From Yersinia bercovieri ATCC 43970 (lineage in GTDB: Bacteria > Pseudomonadota > Gammaproteobacteria > Enterobacterales > Enterobacteriaceae), in NCBI RefSeq assembly GCF_013282745.1, contig NZ_CP054044.1, positions 434,001 to 498,000 on the forward strand: a stretch of 64,000 bases of DNA, in the 5' to 3' direction. The translations under genes and the position numbers were made by a program. This document shows positions 41,773 to 50,140 of this stretch, piece after piece (position 1 is the first letter of the stretch; each line of letters begins with the position of its first letter). The notes under the pieces were generated by a model, which saw nothing but the letters and a program-made list of their open reading frames with translations, had not been told where the DNA came from and ran no database searches.

Positions 41773-42183
41773 AATTCGCCTCTATTGCGATACTGACGAT
41801 AAAGTCAGCCACTATCGCAGCTACAACCGGCAAGGACAACCCGCGTGAATGCCAAATTGGCAGAATAATACGCTGGAAAGCGCCATCCACGAGCGGTTTA
41901 TCACTCAGCTATTCATTACCCAAAGGGTAAAACAGGTTTAAATGTAAAATACGTTTGACTGTAAATACGTATTGAGATTTTGTGAATCGGATTAGCCGCA
42001 AAGTAGTCAGGCTAGCCGGATTCAGTGTTTCAGGCGGTGGTTAACCTGCCCGCGAATCCTGAGTCGCACCCATGTGGGTGTAACATCGGGTTGATGGTGT
42101 ACAAGAAAGGAAGGTTGCAAGGGGGGATTGAACGTCAGAACGACGCAGCTGTTGATGTGCAGCAACCAGTAGACAACGGATCA
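41773..42183. other. speA upstream region
   Basis: About 410 bases lead into speA on the minus strand, consistent with the long speA leader known in E. coli. A small hairpin (CACCCATG and GGGTG around 42068-42081) is visible. I see no gene on the plus strand and could not fix a promoter. Confidence 0.4.
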
Positions 42184-42366
42184 TTAATCCAACCACCTCC
42201 ACGCAGGCCGTTCACCATGAACGGACAAGACTTTATTAATAGACAATTTAGGTAACAGTTTGATGACGCTGCCATTGAAGTGCCCACCTACCATTAAGCG
42301 CTCATCAATATTGAGCGCCCTCAGCGAGGGTAAAACACTAAAAATCGAGCAATGAGCTAATGTCAT
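42184..42366 (-). CDS. Possible small YqgB-like protein
   Basis: A 60-codon reading frame upstream of speA, where E. coli has the small acid-stress gene yqgB. The part HFNGSVIKLLPKLSINKVL resembles the C-terminus of E. coli YqgB (FQAAIVVNCFTLNKII, from memory) in spacing and hydrophobic pattern, but identity is low. Length, start and C-terminal tail (VHGERPAWRWLD) differ. The support is position plus weak similarity, so it may be non-coding leader. Confidence 0.3.
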   Translation of the reverse strand: MTLAHCSIFSVLPSLRALNIDERLMVGGHFNGSVIKLLPKLSINKVLSVHGERPAWRWLD

Positions 42367-42554
42367 CTTCTGCCATCTTCATCATTGCGTATCAAATAAG
42401 CTGCGCGCGCAGTTTATACCGATAACGCAAGTAAAATGCAAAATGAAAATGATCTGTAACTGTATCAAGCGGTAAATAAACTGAAGGGCAACCGAAATAA
42501 GAAATATCTTGATGTAAAAAGCGCTGGCATTAAGGATAAAATCTGGCCTAAAAT

Positions 42555-42599
42555 AGACGTCTAGATGTTAATACATCCATAGACTTAAATTGCTATAAT
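42555..42599 (+). promoter_or_regulatory. metK promoter with four tandem MetJ boxes
   Basis: Four adjoining 8-base met boxes: AGACGTCT (42555, perfect), AGATGTTA (42563), ATACATCC (42571) and ATAGACTT (42579). A perfect -10 TATAAT lies at 42594-42599, and the expected -35 position (about 42571-42576) is inside the boxes. MetJ with S-adenosylmethionine would therefore block the promoter, giving feedback by the metK product. The transcript leader would be about 168 bases; I see no SAM-riboswitch core in it. Confidence 0.9.
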
Positions 42600-42773
42600 T
42601 CCCGTTACGTTATCAACGCTAACGGTTTCTCAATTGATAGACTGCTAAAGGCTTTGCCTAAAGGGGCGTGATTCGGAGCAAAATCGCAAAAAGTCAGCGC
42701 AAACGCGGCTTTATGCTGTTGGGCTCACACGCTATGCAGTGACATTTCACTTGTATTCAAGGTAAAGAAGATA

Positions 42774-43928
42774 ATGGCTAAACACTTATTTACGTCGGAA
42801 TCGGTCTCTGAAGGGCACCCGGACAAAATTGCTGATCAGATTTCAGACGCCGTCCTCGACGCAATTCTTGAGCAAGACCCCAAAGCACGTGTTGCCTGCG
42901 AGACCTATGTCAAAACGGGTATGGTATTGGTTGGCGGTGAAGTCACCACTAACGCATGGGTAGATATCGAAGAGATCACCCGTCGTACAGTACGCGAAAT
43001 CGGTTATGTCAATTCTGAGATGGGTTTTGACGCTAACTCCTGTGCCGTTTTAAGCGCAATCGGTAAGCAATCTCCTGATATTAATCAAGGTGTTGACCGT
43101 GCAGATCCACTGGAACAAGGCGCGGGTGACCAGGGCCTGATGTTTGGCTATGCCACTAACGAAACTAGTGTCTTGATGCCAGCCCCCATTACCTATGCTC
43201 ACCGTTTGGTTGAGCGCCAGGCAGCGGTGCGTAAAAATGGCACCTTGCCATGGCTGCGCCCAGATGCAAAAAGCCAGGTGACCTTCCAGTATGACGATGG
43301 CAAAATTGTTGGTATTGATGCGGTAGTACTATCAACTCAGCATTCAGAAGATATCCGTCTGACAGACTTACAAGAAGCGGTGATGGAAGAGATCATCAAA
43401 CCGGTTCTGCCTGCCGAGTGGCTCACTGCAAGCACCAAATATCATATCAACCCGACGGGTCGTTTTGTTATCGGTGGCCCAATGGGTGACTGTGGTTTGA
43501 CCGGGCGTAAAATCATCGTTGATACCTACGGCGGCATGGCGCGTCATGGTGGCGGTGCATTCTCAGGTAAAGATCCCTCTAAAGTTGACCGCTCAGCAGC
43601 TTATGCCGCCCGCTATGTGGCGAAGAATATCGTTGCGGCTGGTCTGGCTGACCGTTGTGAAATTCAGGTCTCCTACGCCATTGGTGTGGCAGAGCCTACC
43701 TCCATCATGGTAGAAACATTCGGCACAGGGAAAGTCTCTGAAGAGAGACTCATTACACTGGTACGTGAGTTCTTCGAGCTGCGCCCTTATGGCCTGATCC
43801 AAATGCTGGATCTGTTACACCCAATCTATCAAGCTACCGCCGCCTATGGTCACTTTGGTCGCGAAGAGTTCCCTTGGGAAAAAACCGACAAAGCCGCAAT
43901 ATTGCGTGATGCTGCGGGCCTGAAATAA
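42774..43928 (+). CDS. metK: S-adenosylmethionine synthetase
   Basis: Makes SAM from methionine and ATP; essential. It has 384 residues, as in E. coli. Signatures: [18 protein letters not shown] near the N-terminus, [15 protein letters not shown] (ATP loop) and [19 protein letters not shown]. The start [16 protein letters not shown] follows GGTAAAG. It is divergent from speA; its product also supplies decarboxylated SAM for spermidine, a link to the putrescine genes of this window. MetJ boxes lie upstream and two terminators downstream. Confidence 0.98.
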   Translation: MAKHLFTSESVSEGHPDKIADQISDAVLDAILEQDPKARVACETYVKTGMVLVGGEVTTNAWVDIEEITRRTVREIGYVNSEMGFDANSCAVLSAIGKQSPDINQGVDRADPLEQGAGDQGLMFGYATNETSVLMPAPITYAHRLVERQAAVRKNGTLPWLRPDAKSQVTFQYDDGKIVGIDAVVLSTQHSEDIRLTDLQEAVMEEIIKPVLPAEWLTASTKYHINPTGRFVIGGPMGDCGLTGRKIIVDTYGGMARHGGGAFSGKDPSKVDRSAAYAARYVAKNIVAAGLADRCEIQVSYAIGVAEPTSIMVETFGTGKVSEERLITLVREFFELRPYGLIQMLDLLHPIYQATAAYGHFGREEFPWEKTDKAAILRDAAGLK

Positions 43929-43956
43929 GTTTTAGCCCACCAGAATCGCACGGTAA

Positions 43957-43977
43957 AAACCCCGCGCTGCGGGGTTT
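43957..43977 (+). terminator. First metK terminator
   Basis: AAACCCCGC, loop GCT, GCGGGGTTT, 28 bases after the metK stop. The T-run is short (TTT, then GAG), so read-through is plausible. Confidence 0.75.
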
Positions 43978-44108
43978 GAGGTTGATGACAAACCTATTTT
44001 GTCACTCCGAAACTGGCGGGGCGACTGCACCGATGGGCGCTCCGACGACTCACGCCGTTACGACCCATTCGGCACATTTCCCCGCTTATCAACTTTGTCA
44101 GTAGTCTG
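43978..44108. other. Segment between two identical terminators (possible small RNA)
   Basis: About 131 bases framed by two copies of the same hairpin. GTTGATGACAAA (43981-43992) and ATCAACTTTGTCAG (about 44088-44101) are partly complementary, so the segment could fold end to end. It has no open reading frame of note and no certain promoter. Confidence 0.35.
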
Positions 44109-44134
44109 AAACCCCGCGCTGCGGGGTTTCTTTT
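44109..44134 (+). terminator. Second metK-side terminator, identical stem
   Basis: The same AAACCCCGC-GCT-GCGGGGTTT hairpin as at 43957, here followed by CTTTT. It is the better terminator of the two and lies 105 bases before the sprT start. Confidence 0.85.
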
Positions 44135-44238
44135 GCCGCCGAGTTATCGCCGATAATCCCCTTCGAGCGAACTGAAGGGGAAATTAGCCCCATCTACTGG
44201 CTTGCATCTGGTTATCTGCCGTTTTATTCTTCCGCCAT

Positions 44239-44751
44239 ATGAGTGCACTAAGAATCCCCATCGCGTTACAGCAAGCCGTTATGCGCTGTCTACGCGACAA
44301 ATTGCAGCTGGCGAATCAGCACCTTGGCACCGCTTATCCGGAGCCAAAAATCAATTATTATCAACGTGGTACTAGCGCGGGCAGTGCCTATCTGCAAACC
44401 TTCGAAATTCGCCTAAATCCCGTTTTATTGCTGGAAAATCAACAGCCATTTATAGATGAAGTGGTGCCCCATGAACTGGCCCACCTGCTGGTTTATCGCC
44501 AGTTTGGCCGAGTGGCCCCCCATGGTAAGGAGTGGCGCTGGATGATGGAGCAAGTGCTGCAAGTTTCGGCCAGCCGTACTCATCAGTTTGAAGTGGCCTC
44601 GGTGCGCAGCAAGAGCTTCAATTATCAATGTAAATGCCAGCAGCACGCCTTAACCATTCGCCGCCACAATAAAGTACAGCGCGGAGAGAGTGAGTACCGC
44701 TGTCGTCAGTGCGGTGAAAAACTACAATTTATCACGGTAAAAAGCTGTTAG
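44239..44751 (+). CDS. sprT: SprT family zinc-metalloprotease-like protein
   Basis: 170 residues (E. coli SprT 165). The SprT-like domain has the gluzincin motif HELAHLL at about 76-82 ([16 protein letters not shown]), with a following [14 protein letters not shown]-terminal zinc ribbon has the CxC pair in YQCKCQQH and CRQCGEKL. Eukaryotic SPRTN with the same domain degrades DNA-protein crosslinks; the bacterial role is not settled. It precedes endA, as in E. coli. Confidence 0.94.
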   Translation: MSALRIPIALQQAVMRCLRDKLQLANQHLGTAYPEPKINYYQRGTSAGSAYLQTFEIRLNPVLLLENQQPFIDEVVPHELAHLLVYRQFGRVAPHGKEWRWMMEQVLQVSASRTHQFEVASVRSKSFNYQCKCQQHALTIRRHNKVQRGESEYRCRQCGEKLQFITVKSC

Positions 44752-44848
44752 AACTTTACGTTACTTGTTATAAAACAGCGCGTTAACTTGCCATCCATAA
44801 ATAATATCGATAACCTGCCTGCTTTTCATCACCGGGCTGTTTTGAGAT

Positions 44849-45556
44849 ATGTTACGCAACTTTCTGTTCCTGCTGGTTTTATCCTCCCCTTTGCTACCCC
44901 TGACGGTCTACAGTCAAAGCATCAATAACTTCACTCAGGCCAAAGCGGTCGCCGCGAAAATTAACCAAGATGCACCCGGCAGTTTTTACTGTGGCTGCAA
45001 GATTGACTGGCAAGGTAAAAAAGGGCTACCTGACCTGAAAAGCTGCGGTTATCAAGCCAGAAAAAATGCCCAACGAGCCGCGCGAATTGAGTGGGAACAT
45101 GTGGTTCCGGCCTGGCAATTTGGTCATCAGCGTCAGTGCTGGCAGCAAGGCGGCCGTAAAAACTGCGCTAAAGATCCGGTCTACCGCCAGATAGAGACAG
45201 ATTTACATAATCTGCAACCAGCCATTGGCGAAGTGAATGGTGATCGCAATAACTTCATGTATTCCCAATGGAATGGCGGCAACGGTCAATACGGTCAGTG
45301 TGAGATGAAAGTTGATTTTAAGAGTAAGGTCGCGGAGCCACCTGCTCGTGCTCGCGGGGCGATCGCGCGGACCTACTTCTATATGAGCGAGCAGTATCAA
45401 CTGCGACTTTCCAGCCAGCAAAGCAAACTGTTTGCTGTTTGGGATCGCCAATATCCGGTGACAGATTGGGAGTGCTTGCGCGACGAGCGAGTAGCGAAAG
45501 TCCAAGGGAATCATAACCCTTATGTACAACGGGCTTGCCAGCAGCGAAAGGGCTAA
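44849..45556 (+). CDS. endA: Endonuclease I (periplasmic DNase)
   Basis: Periplasmic double-strand endonuclease, inhibited by tRNA in E. coli. It has 235 residues (E. coli 235). The signal peptide is [22 protein letters not shown]. The His-Me finger active site is [20 protein letters not shown], followed by [19 protein letters not shown] and [18 protein letters not shown]. Paired cysteines ([22 protein letters not shown]) suit disulfides in the periplasm. Its folding may involve the Dsb system, one member of which (dsbC) is in this window. Confidence 0.97.
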   Translation: MLRNFLFLLVLSSPLLPLTVYSQSINNFTQAKAVAAKINQDAPGSFYCGCKIDWQGKKGLPDLKSCGYQARKNAQRAARIEWEHVVPAWQFGHQRQCWQQGGRKNCAKDPVYRQIETDLHNLQPAIGEVNGDRNNFMYSQWNGGNGQYGQCEMKVDFKSKVAEPPARARGAIARTYFYMSEQYQLRLSSQQSKLFAVWDRQYPVTDWECLRDERVAKVQGNHNPYVQRACQQRKG

Positions 45557-45735
45557 TCTAGTATATTGGTCAATCAATCCGAATCCCGTATGCGCCTCAT
45601 AAATAGGATTGCGGTATGGGCGATATTTTCGATTGGCTGATGTTTCCCTGCCTCTGGTATCCTTAGGCACTAATTTATTTCGCGCAGCTCAATCAGCCGC
45701 GCGGTATGTTTTCGTTTCAGGAGTTAGGGCAACCC

Positions 45736-46466
45736 ATGCGTATACCCCGCATTTATCATCCGCAACCCTTGCAGGCGAATAGCGAACTGGCGCTGAGTGA
45801 TGAAGCCGCCAATCACGTAGGCCGCGTGCTCCGGATGGCGGAGGGGCAAAGCCTACAACTATTTGATGGCAGCAATCAGGTTTTCGACGCAAAAATCATC
45901 CGGGCAGATAAAAAAAGTCTGGTAGTTCGCCTTGCCGAAGGGCAGTTGGAAGACCGCGAATCACCACTGAACCTGCATCTAGGTCAGGTGATTTCCCGTG
46001 GCGAAAAAATGGAGTTTACTGTTCAGAAATCCATTGAACTGGGGGTCAATGTCATTACTCCGCTGTTTTCTGAGCGCTGCGGCGTAAAGTTGGATGGTGA
46101 GCGTCTGGCGAAAAAAATCCAGCAGTGGCAGAAAATTGCTATCGCCGCCTGCGAGCAGTGCGGGCGCAATACTATTCCTGAAATCCGTGCTGCAATGCAG
46201 TTAGCCGATTGGTGCGCAGAGCAAGATGACAGCCTGAAGCTGAATCTGCATCCCCGTGCCAGCAACAGCATTAATACCCTCCCCCGTCGCTCAATAAAGT
46301 GCGATTATTGATTGGCCCAGAAGGCGGCCTTTCCGCCGATGAAATTACCATGACCTCGCGCCTTGGATTTACTGATATTCTGCTGGGGCCGCGAGTTCTG
46401 CGTACCGAAACTACTGCCCTTACCGCAATCACCGCTTTACAGGTGCGATTTGGCGATCTGGGATAA
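45736..46466 (+). pseudogene. rsmE: 16S rRNA m3U1498 methyltransferase RsmE, broken by a one-base deletion
   Basis: SPOUT-class enzyme that methylates N3 of U1498 in 16S rRNA. The gene starts at ATG 45736 ([17 protein letters not shown]) and follows E. coli RsmE closely to [10 protein letters not shown]. It then shifts at a run of five C (46281-46285) and ends at SIKCDY. The other frame carries the rest: [18 protein letters not shown] and [20 protein letters not shown], up to TAA at 46464. Adding one C restores 243 residues, the E. coli length. As given, the protein loses the knotted SAM-binding C-terminus ([17 protein letters not shown]), so it would be inactive. It lies between endA and gshB. 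Confidence 0.93.
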
Positions 46467-46491
46467 AATTCGTTCCCATTAGGAGAGAATA

Positions 46492-47445
46492 ATGATCAAG
46501 CTCGGCATCGTAATGGACCCCATCACGTCCATTAATATCAAGAAAGACTCCAGCTTCGCCATGCTATTGGAAGCACAGCGCCGTGGTTGGGAACTGCATT
46601 ACATGGAGATGGGTGACCTCTATATGCGTGGCGGCGATGGCCGCGCCCGCACCCGCCTGCTGAGTGTGGAGCAGGATAAAGACCACTGGTTCAGTTTTGG
46701 TGCAGAGCAAGACCTGCCATTGCATGATCTTGATGTCATCCTGATGCGCAAAGATCCCCCCTTTGATACCGAATTCATCTATGCCACCTATATTCTGGAA
46801 CGTGCGGAAGATAAAGGTACCTTGGTGGTGAATAAGCCGCAGAGCCTGCGCGACTGCAACGAGAAGTTGTTTACCGCCTGGTTCGCTGACTTGACGCCGG
46901 ACACACTGGTTAGCCGCAGTAAAGATCATATCCGTAAATTCCATCAGGAACACGGTGATATCATCTTGAAACCACTGGATGGCATGGGTGGCACCTCAAT
47001 TTTTCGCGTGAAGCAAGATGATCCTAACCTGTCAGTTATCATTGAGACACTGACCGAGTTGGGTAGCCGATTCTGCATGGCGCAGAACTTCCTGCCGGCC
47101 ATTAAAGAGGGTGACAAACGTGTCTTGGTAGTTGACGGCGAACCGGTGCCTTATTGCCTGGCACGTATTCCAGCGCAGGGTGAAACCCGTGGTAATCTGG
47201 CCGCAGGTGGTCGTGGCGAAGCTCGTCCACTCAGTGAGAGTGATTGGAAGATTGCCCGTGCAGTCGCCCCAGTATTGAAGCAAAAAGGCTTAATTTTTGT
47301 CGGCTTGGATATTATCGGCGATCGCCTGACTGAGATTAACGTCACCAGCCCAACCTGCATACGTGAAATTGAAGCCGCCTTCTCGGATGTATCGATTACC
47401 GGTATGTTGATGGATGCAATTGAAGTTCGGTTGGCGAATAAGTAA
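46492..47445 (+). CDS. gshB: Glutathione synthetase
   Basis: ATP-grasp ligase that adds glycine to gamma-glutamylcysteine. It has 317 residues (E. coli 316). Motifs: KLGIVMDPITSINIKKDSSF at the start, KPLDGMGGTSIFRV (ATP loop), VDGEPVPYCLARIPAQGE, NLAAGGRGEARPLSE and EINVTSPTCIREIE. GGAGAG precedes the ATG. It is followed by a tandem ERIC array and then yqgE-ruvX; in E. coli gshB, yqgE and ruvX are close together, so the array has expanded inside this unit. Confidence 0.98.
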   Translation: MIKLGIVMDPITSINIKKDSSFAMLLEAQRRGWELHYMEMGDLYMRGGDGRARTRLLSVEQDKDHWFSFGAEQDLPLHDLDVILMRKDPPFDTEFIYATYILERAEDKGTLVVNKPQSLRDCNEKLFTAWFADLTPDTLVSRSKDHIRKFHQEHGDIILKPLDGMGGTSIFRVKQDDPNLSVIIETLTELGSRFCMAQNFLPAIKEGDKRVLVVDGEPVPYCLARIPAQGETRGNLAAGGRGEARPLSESDWKIARAVAPVLKQKGLIFVGLDIIGDRLTEINVTSPTCIREIEAAFSDVSITGMLMDAIEVRLANK

Positions 47446-47478
47446 GCCGGATACCCCGCCCATAAACCTGGAGTCGCA

Positions 47479-48006
47479 GCCAACACCCCTGCGGCTTCAA
47501 GGGCGAAGGATACCCCCAAAGCCATTGGCGTTGCAGGTAGGCGGCAAGGGAGCGAATCCCGATGAGCTTACTCCAGTAAGTGATTCGGGTAAGTGAGCGC
47601 AGCCAACACCCCTGCGGCTTCAAGGGCGAAGGATACCCCCCCAAAGCCATTGGCGTTGCAGGTAGGCGGCAAGGGAACGAATCCCGATGAGCTTACTCCA
47701 GTAAGTGATTCGGGTAAGTGAGCGCAGCCAACACCCCTGCGGCTTCAAGGGCGAAGGATACCCCCCCAAAGCCATTGGCGTTGCAGGTAGGCGGCAAGGG
47801 AACGAATCCCGATGAGCTTACTCCAGTAAGTGATTCGGGTAAGTGAGCGCAGCCAACACCCCTGCGGCTTCAAGGGCGAAGGATACCCCCCCAAAGCCAT
47901 TGGCGTTGCAGGTAGGCGGCAAGGGAACGAATCCCGATGAGCTTACTCCAGTAAGTGATTCGGGTAAGTGAGCGCAGCCAACACCCCTGCGGCTTCAAGG
48001 GCGAAG
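47479..48006. repeat. Tandem ERIC array, four full units plus a partial one
   Basis: Units at 47509-47631 (123 bp), 47632-47756, 47757-47881 and 47882-48006 (125 bp each), preceded by the last ~30 bases of a unit (47479-47508). Units 2 to 4 look identical. Unit 1 differs in a C-run (five rather than seven C) and in GGGAGCG for GGGAACG. Each has the ERIC core (GATGAGCTTACTCCAGTAAG, then TGATTCGGGTAAGTGAGCGC). The near-identity points to recent duplication by slippage or unequal exchange. It lies between gshB and yqgE. Confidence 0.93.
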
Positions 48007-48086
48007 GGGGTCGTGACTTTATCATCATTTATCCGCATACTGACACCAATTCACCCCTTAACTCAGCGAATCTTCTATATAACATA

Positions 48087-48650
48087 ATGAATTTACAGCA
48101 TCATTTTCTTATCGCTATGCCGTCACTTCAGGACCCTCAATTTATGCGCTCGGTTATCTATATTTGTGAGCATAACGAAGAGGGAGCCATGGGTTTGGTG
48201 ATTAATCGGCCGATGGAACAGTTCACGGTAGAAACTGTGCTTAAAAAACTGAAAATCAGCCCTTCACCACGCGATCCTGCTATACGTCTGGATAAACCGG
48301 TATTAGCTGGTGGGCCGCTGGCAGAAGATCGCGGATTTATTCTGCATTCGCCACAGGAAGGTTTCGGTTCCAGTATCCCAATTTCACCCGATACCATGAT
48401 AACCACCTCCAAAGATGTGTTGGAGACCTTTGGCACACCAGAGCAGCCTAAAAATCTACTGGTGGCACTCGGTTATGCGGGCTGGCAGCAGGGGCAGCTA
48501 GAGCAGGAGTTGCTGGATAACACGTGGCTGACTATTGAGGCGGATACCGAGATCCTGTTCCATACCCCGATTGCTGAGCGCTGGCAAGCGGCTGCCAACA
48601 AGTTGGGTATCAATATTTTTAATATTGCCCCGCAAGCAGGACACGCTTAA
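48087..48650 (+). CDS. yqgE: YqgE/DUF179 family protein
   Basis: 187 residues, the E. coli YqgE length. The true start is ATG 48087, [19 protein letters not shown]; a longer reading frame from 47955 starts inside the ERIC array and is not conserved. Motifs: [40 protein letters not shown] and [16 protein letters not shown]. Function is unknown; it is regularly paired with ruvX. Its stop overlaps the ruvX start by one base (TAATG). Confidence 0.95.
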   Translation: MNLQHHFLIAMPSLQDPQFMRSVIYICEHNEEGAMGLVINRPMEQFTVETVLKKLKISPSPRDPAIRLDKPVLAGGPLAEDRGFILHSPQEGFGSSIPISPDTMITTSKDVLETFGTPEQPKNLLVALGYAGWQQGQLEQELLDNTWLTIEADTEILFHTPIAERWQAAANKLGINIFNIAPQAGHA

Positions 48651-49072
48651 TGGCTAATCGCACTATTGTCGCCTTTGATTTTGGCACCAAAAGTATCGGC
48701 GTAGCTATTGGTCAGGAAGTCACCGGTACCGCCAGAGCACTGACCTCATTTAAAGCTCAGGACGGCACACCGGACTGGCAGAAGGTCGAAAAGCTGCTGA
48801 AAGAGTGGCAACCTGATTTGGTGGTGGTCGGGTTACCGCTAAATATGGATGGCACCGAACAGCCACTGACCGCTCGTGCGCGTCGGTTCGCCAACCGCCT
48901 ACATGGCCGCTTTGGTGTACAAATAGCCTTACAGGATGAACGCCTCAGCACTGTCGAGGCGCGCGCCAATTTGTTTGACAGTGGCGGCTATCGCGCACTG
49001 GACAAAGGCAGTGTCGACGCCGCTTCTGCGGTCATTATTCTAGAAAGTTGGTTTGATGAACAGCCTGGCTAA
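48650..49072 (+). CDS. ruvX: Putative Holliday junction resolvase / pre-16S rRNA nuclease YqgF
   Basis: RNase H-fold nuclease of 140 residues (E. coli YqgF 138), implicated in 5' maturation of 16S rRNA and possibly in junction resolution. The first acidic residue is in [15 protein letters not shown], followed by [13 protein letters not shown], a conserved [12 protein letters not shown] and the last Asp in [13 protein letters not shown]. It is translationally coupled to yqgE (start overlaps stop). Confidence 0.96.
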   Translation: MANRTIVAFDFGTKSIGVAIGQEVTGTARALTSFKAQDGTPDWQKVEKLLKEWQPDLVVVGLPLNMDGTEQPLTARARRFANRLHGRFGVQIALQDERLSTVEARANLFDSGGYRALDKGSVDAASAVIILESWFDEQPG

Positions 49073-49210
49073 ATAAGCTATTTTTATTTGCCAAAGGCTG
49101 TTCTTACCGGCTGTTTCCATGTTCTGATTGGGTGATCCACGCATATCATGGCACCTGCGCCCACGGAATTGTATACTCTCTTTATGCCAATCAGCGGCTC
49201 AAAATATTGC

Positions 49211-49232
49211 ACACCCCACGCGGGTGTTTTTT
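49211..49232 (+). terminator. Terminator-like hairpin in the aguB leader
   Basis: ACACCC, loop CACGC, GGGTGT followed by five T, ending 20 bases before the aguB ATG. It could end the yqgE-ruvX unit. There is no room for a promoter between it and aguB, so an aguB transcript begun upstream (for example from TATACT at about 49171-49176) must cross it, which makes it a possible attenuator. Confidence 0.75.
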
Positions 49233-49252
49233 ACATTTATTGAGGTTTTCTC

Positions 49253-50137
49253 ATGACAAAAGTAACTGTTGCTGCGACTCAAATGGCCTGTTCTTGGGAC
49301 CTGCCTAAGAACATTGAAAATGCCGAGAAACTGGTACGTCAGGCACACGCCAAGGGCGCACAGATAATCCTGATTCAGGAACTGTTTGCCGCGCCTTATT
49401 TCTGTATTGATCAAAGCCCAGAACACTATGCACTGGCCCAAGAGCTGGATAATAGTCCATTGATCAAACACTTTTCTAAGCTGGCAGCCGAACTGCAAGT
49501 GGTATTGCCACTGAGTTTCTTTGAGAAAGCCAATAATGCCTATTACAACTCGCTGGTCATGATTGATGCTGATGGCGCTGTTTTGGATGTGTACCGTAAA
49601 ACTCACATTCCAAATGGCCCGGCCTATCAGGAAAAACAGTTCTTTATCCCAGGCGACACCGGTTTTAAAGTCTGGCAGACCCGCTATGCCAAAGTTGGTG
49701 TGGGCATTTGCTGGGATCAGTGGTTCCCAGAAACCGCCCGTAGTCTGGCACTGCTCGGCGCAGAAATTATCTTCTACCCAACGGCCATCGGTTCTGAACC
49801 GGCTTACCCTGAAATCGATAGTCAGCCACACTGGACCCGTGTCCAGCAAGGTCATGCTGCCGCGAATCTGGTGCCAGTGATTGCTTCTAACCGCATCGGC
49901 ACTGAGAAGAGTAAGTTTATTGATGGCCTGGAAATGACCTTCTACGGCTCTTCCTTTATTGCAGACCAAACCGGTGCCCTGCTGGCTCAGGCGAACAAAA
50001 CTGATGAGGCCATTTTGCTGCATGAGTTTGATTTGCAGGAGATAGCAGCACAGCGCGCGTCATGGGGCTTGTTCCGCGATCGCCGCCCGGAAATGTATCA
50101 GGCATTAGCTACTTCTGACGGCAAGACCCGGAGATAA
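49253..50137 (+). CDS. aguB: N-carbamoylputrescine amidase
   Basis: Nitrilase-superfamily amidase, 294 residues, that releases CO2 and ammonia from N-carbamoylputrescine to give putrescine. The Glu-Lys-Cys triad is visible: Glu in IILIQELFAAPYF, Lys in YRKTHIPNGPAYQEK and Cys in VGVGICWDQWFPETAR. The AguB assignment rests on the adjacent aguA, 3 bases downstream, and on the plant- and Pseudomonas-type sequence start KVTVAATQMACSWD. AGGTTT rather than a strong ribosome-binding site precedes the ATG. E. coli K-12 lacks this pair. Confidence 0.94.
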   Translation: MTKVTVAATQMACSWDLPKNIENAEKLVRQAHAKGAQIILIQELFAAPYFCIDQSPEHYALAQELDNSPLIKHFSKLAAELQVVLPLSFFEKANNAYYNSLVMIDADGAVLDVYRKTHIPNGPAYQEKQFFIPGDTGFKVWQTRYAKVGVGICWDQWFPETARSLALLGAEIIFYPTAIGSEPAYPEIDSQPHWTRVQQGHAAANLVPVIASNRIGTEKSKFIDGLEMTFYGSSFIADQTGALLAQANKTDEAILLHEFDLQEIAAQRASWGLFRDRRPEMYQALATSDGKTRR

Positions 50138-50140
50138 TTT

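Noticed and set aside
42600..42773. SAM riboswitch in the metK leader
   Set aside because: No SAM-I/SAM-II-type core is visible, and the MetJ boxes explain control.
47479..48006. Regular ~125-bp repeats that might suggest a CRISPR array
   Set aside because: There are no unique spacers: the whole unit repeats, it matches ERIC, and no cas gene is near.
47955..48650. Longer yqgE reading frame (231 codons) starting in the ERIC array
   Set aside because: The extra N-terminus is encoded by repeat DNA and is absent from E. coli YqgE; conserved [12 protein letters not shown] starts at 48087.
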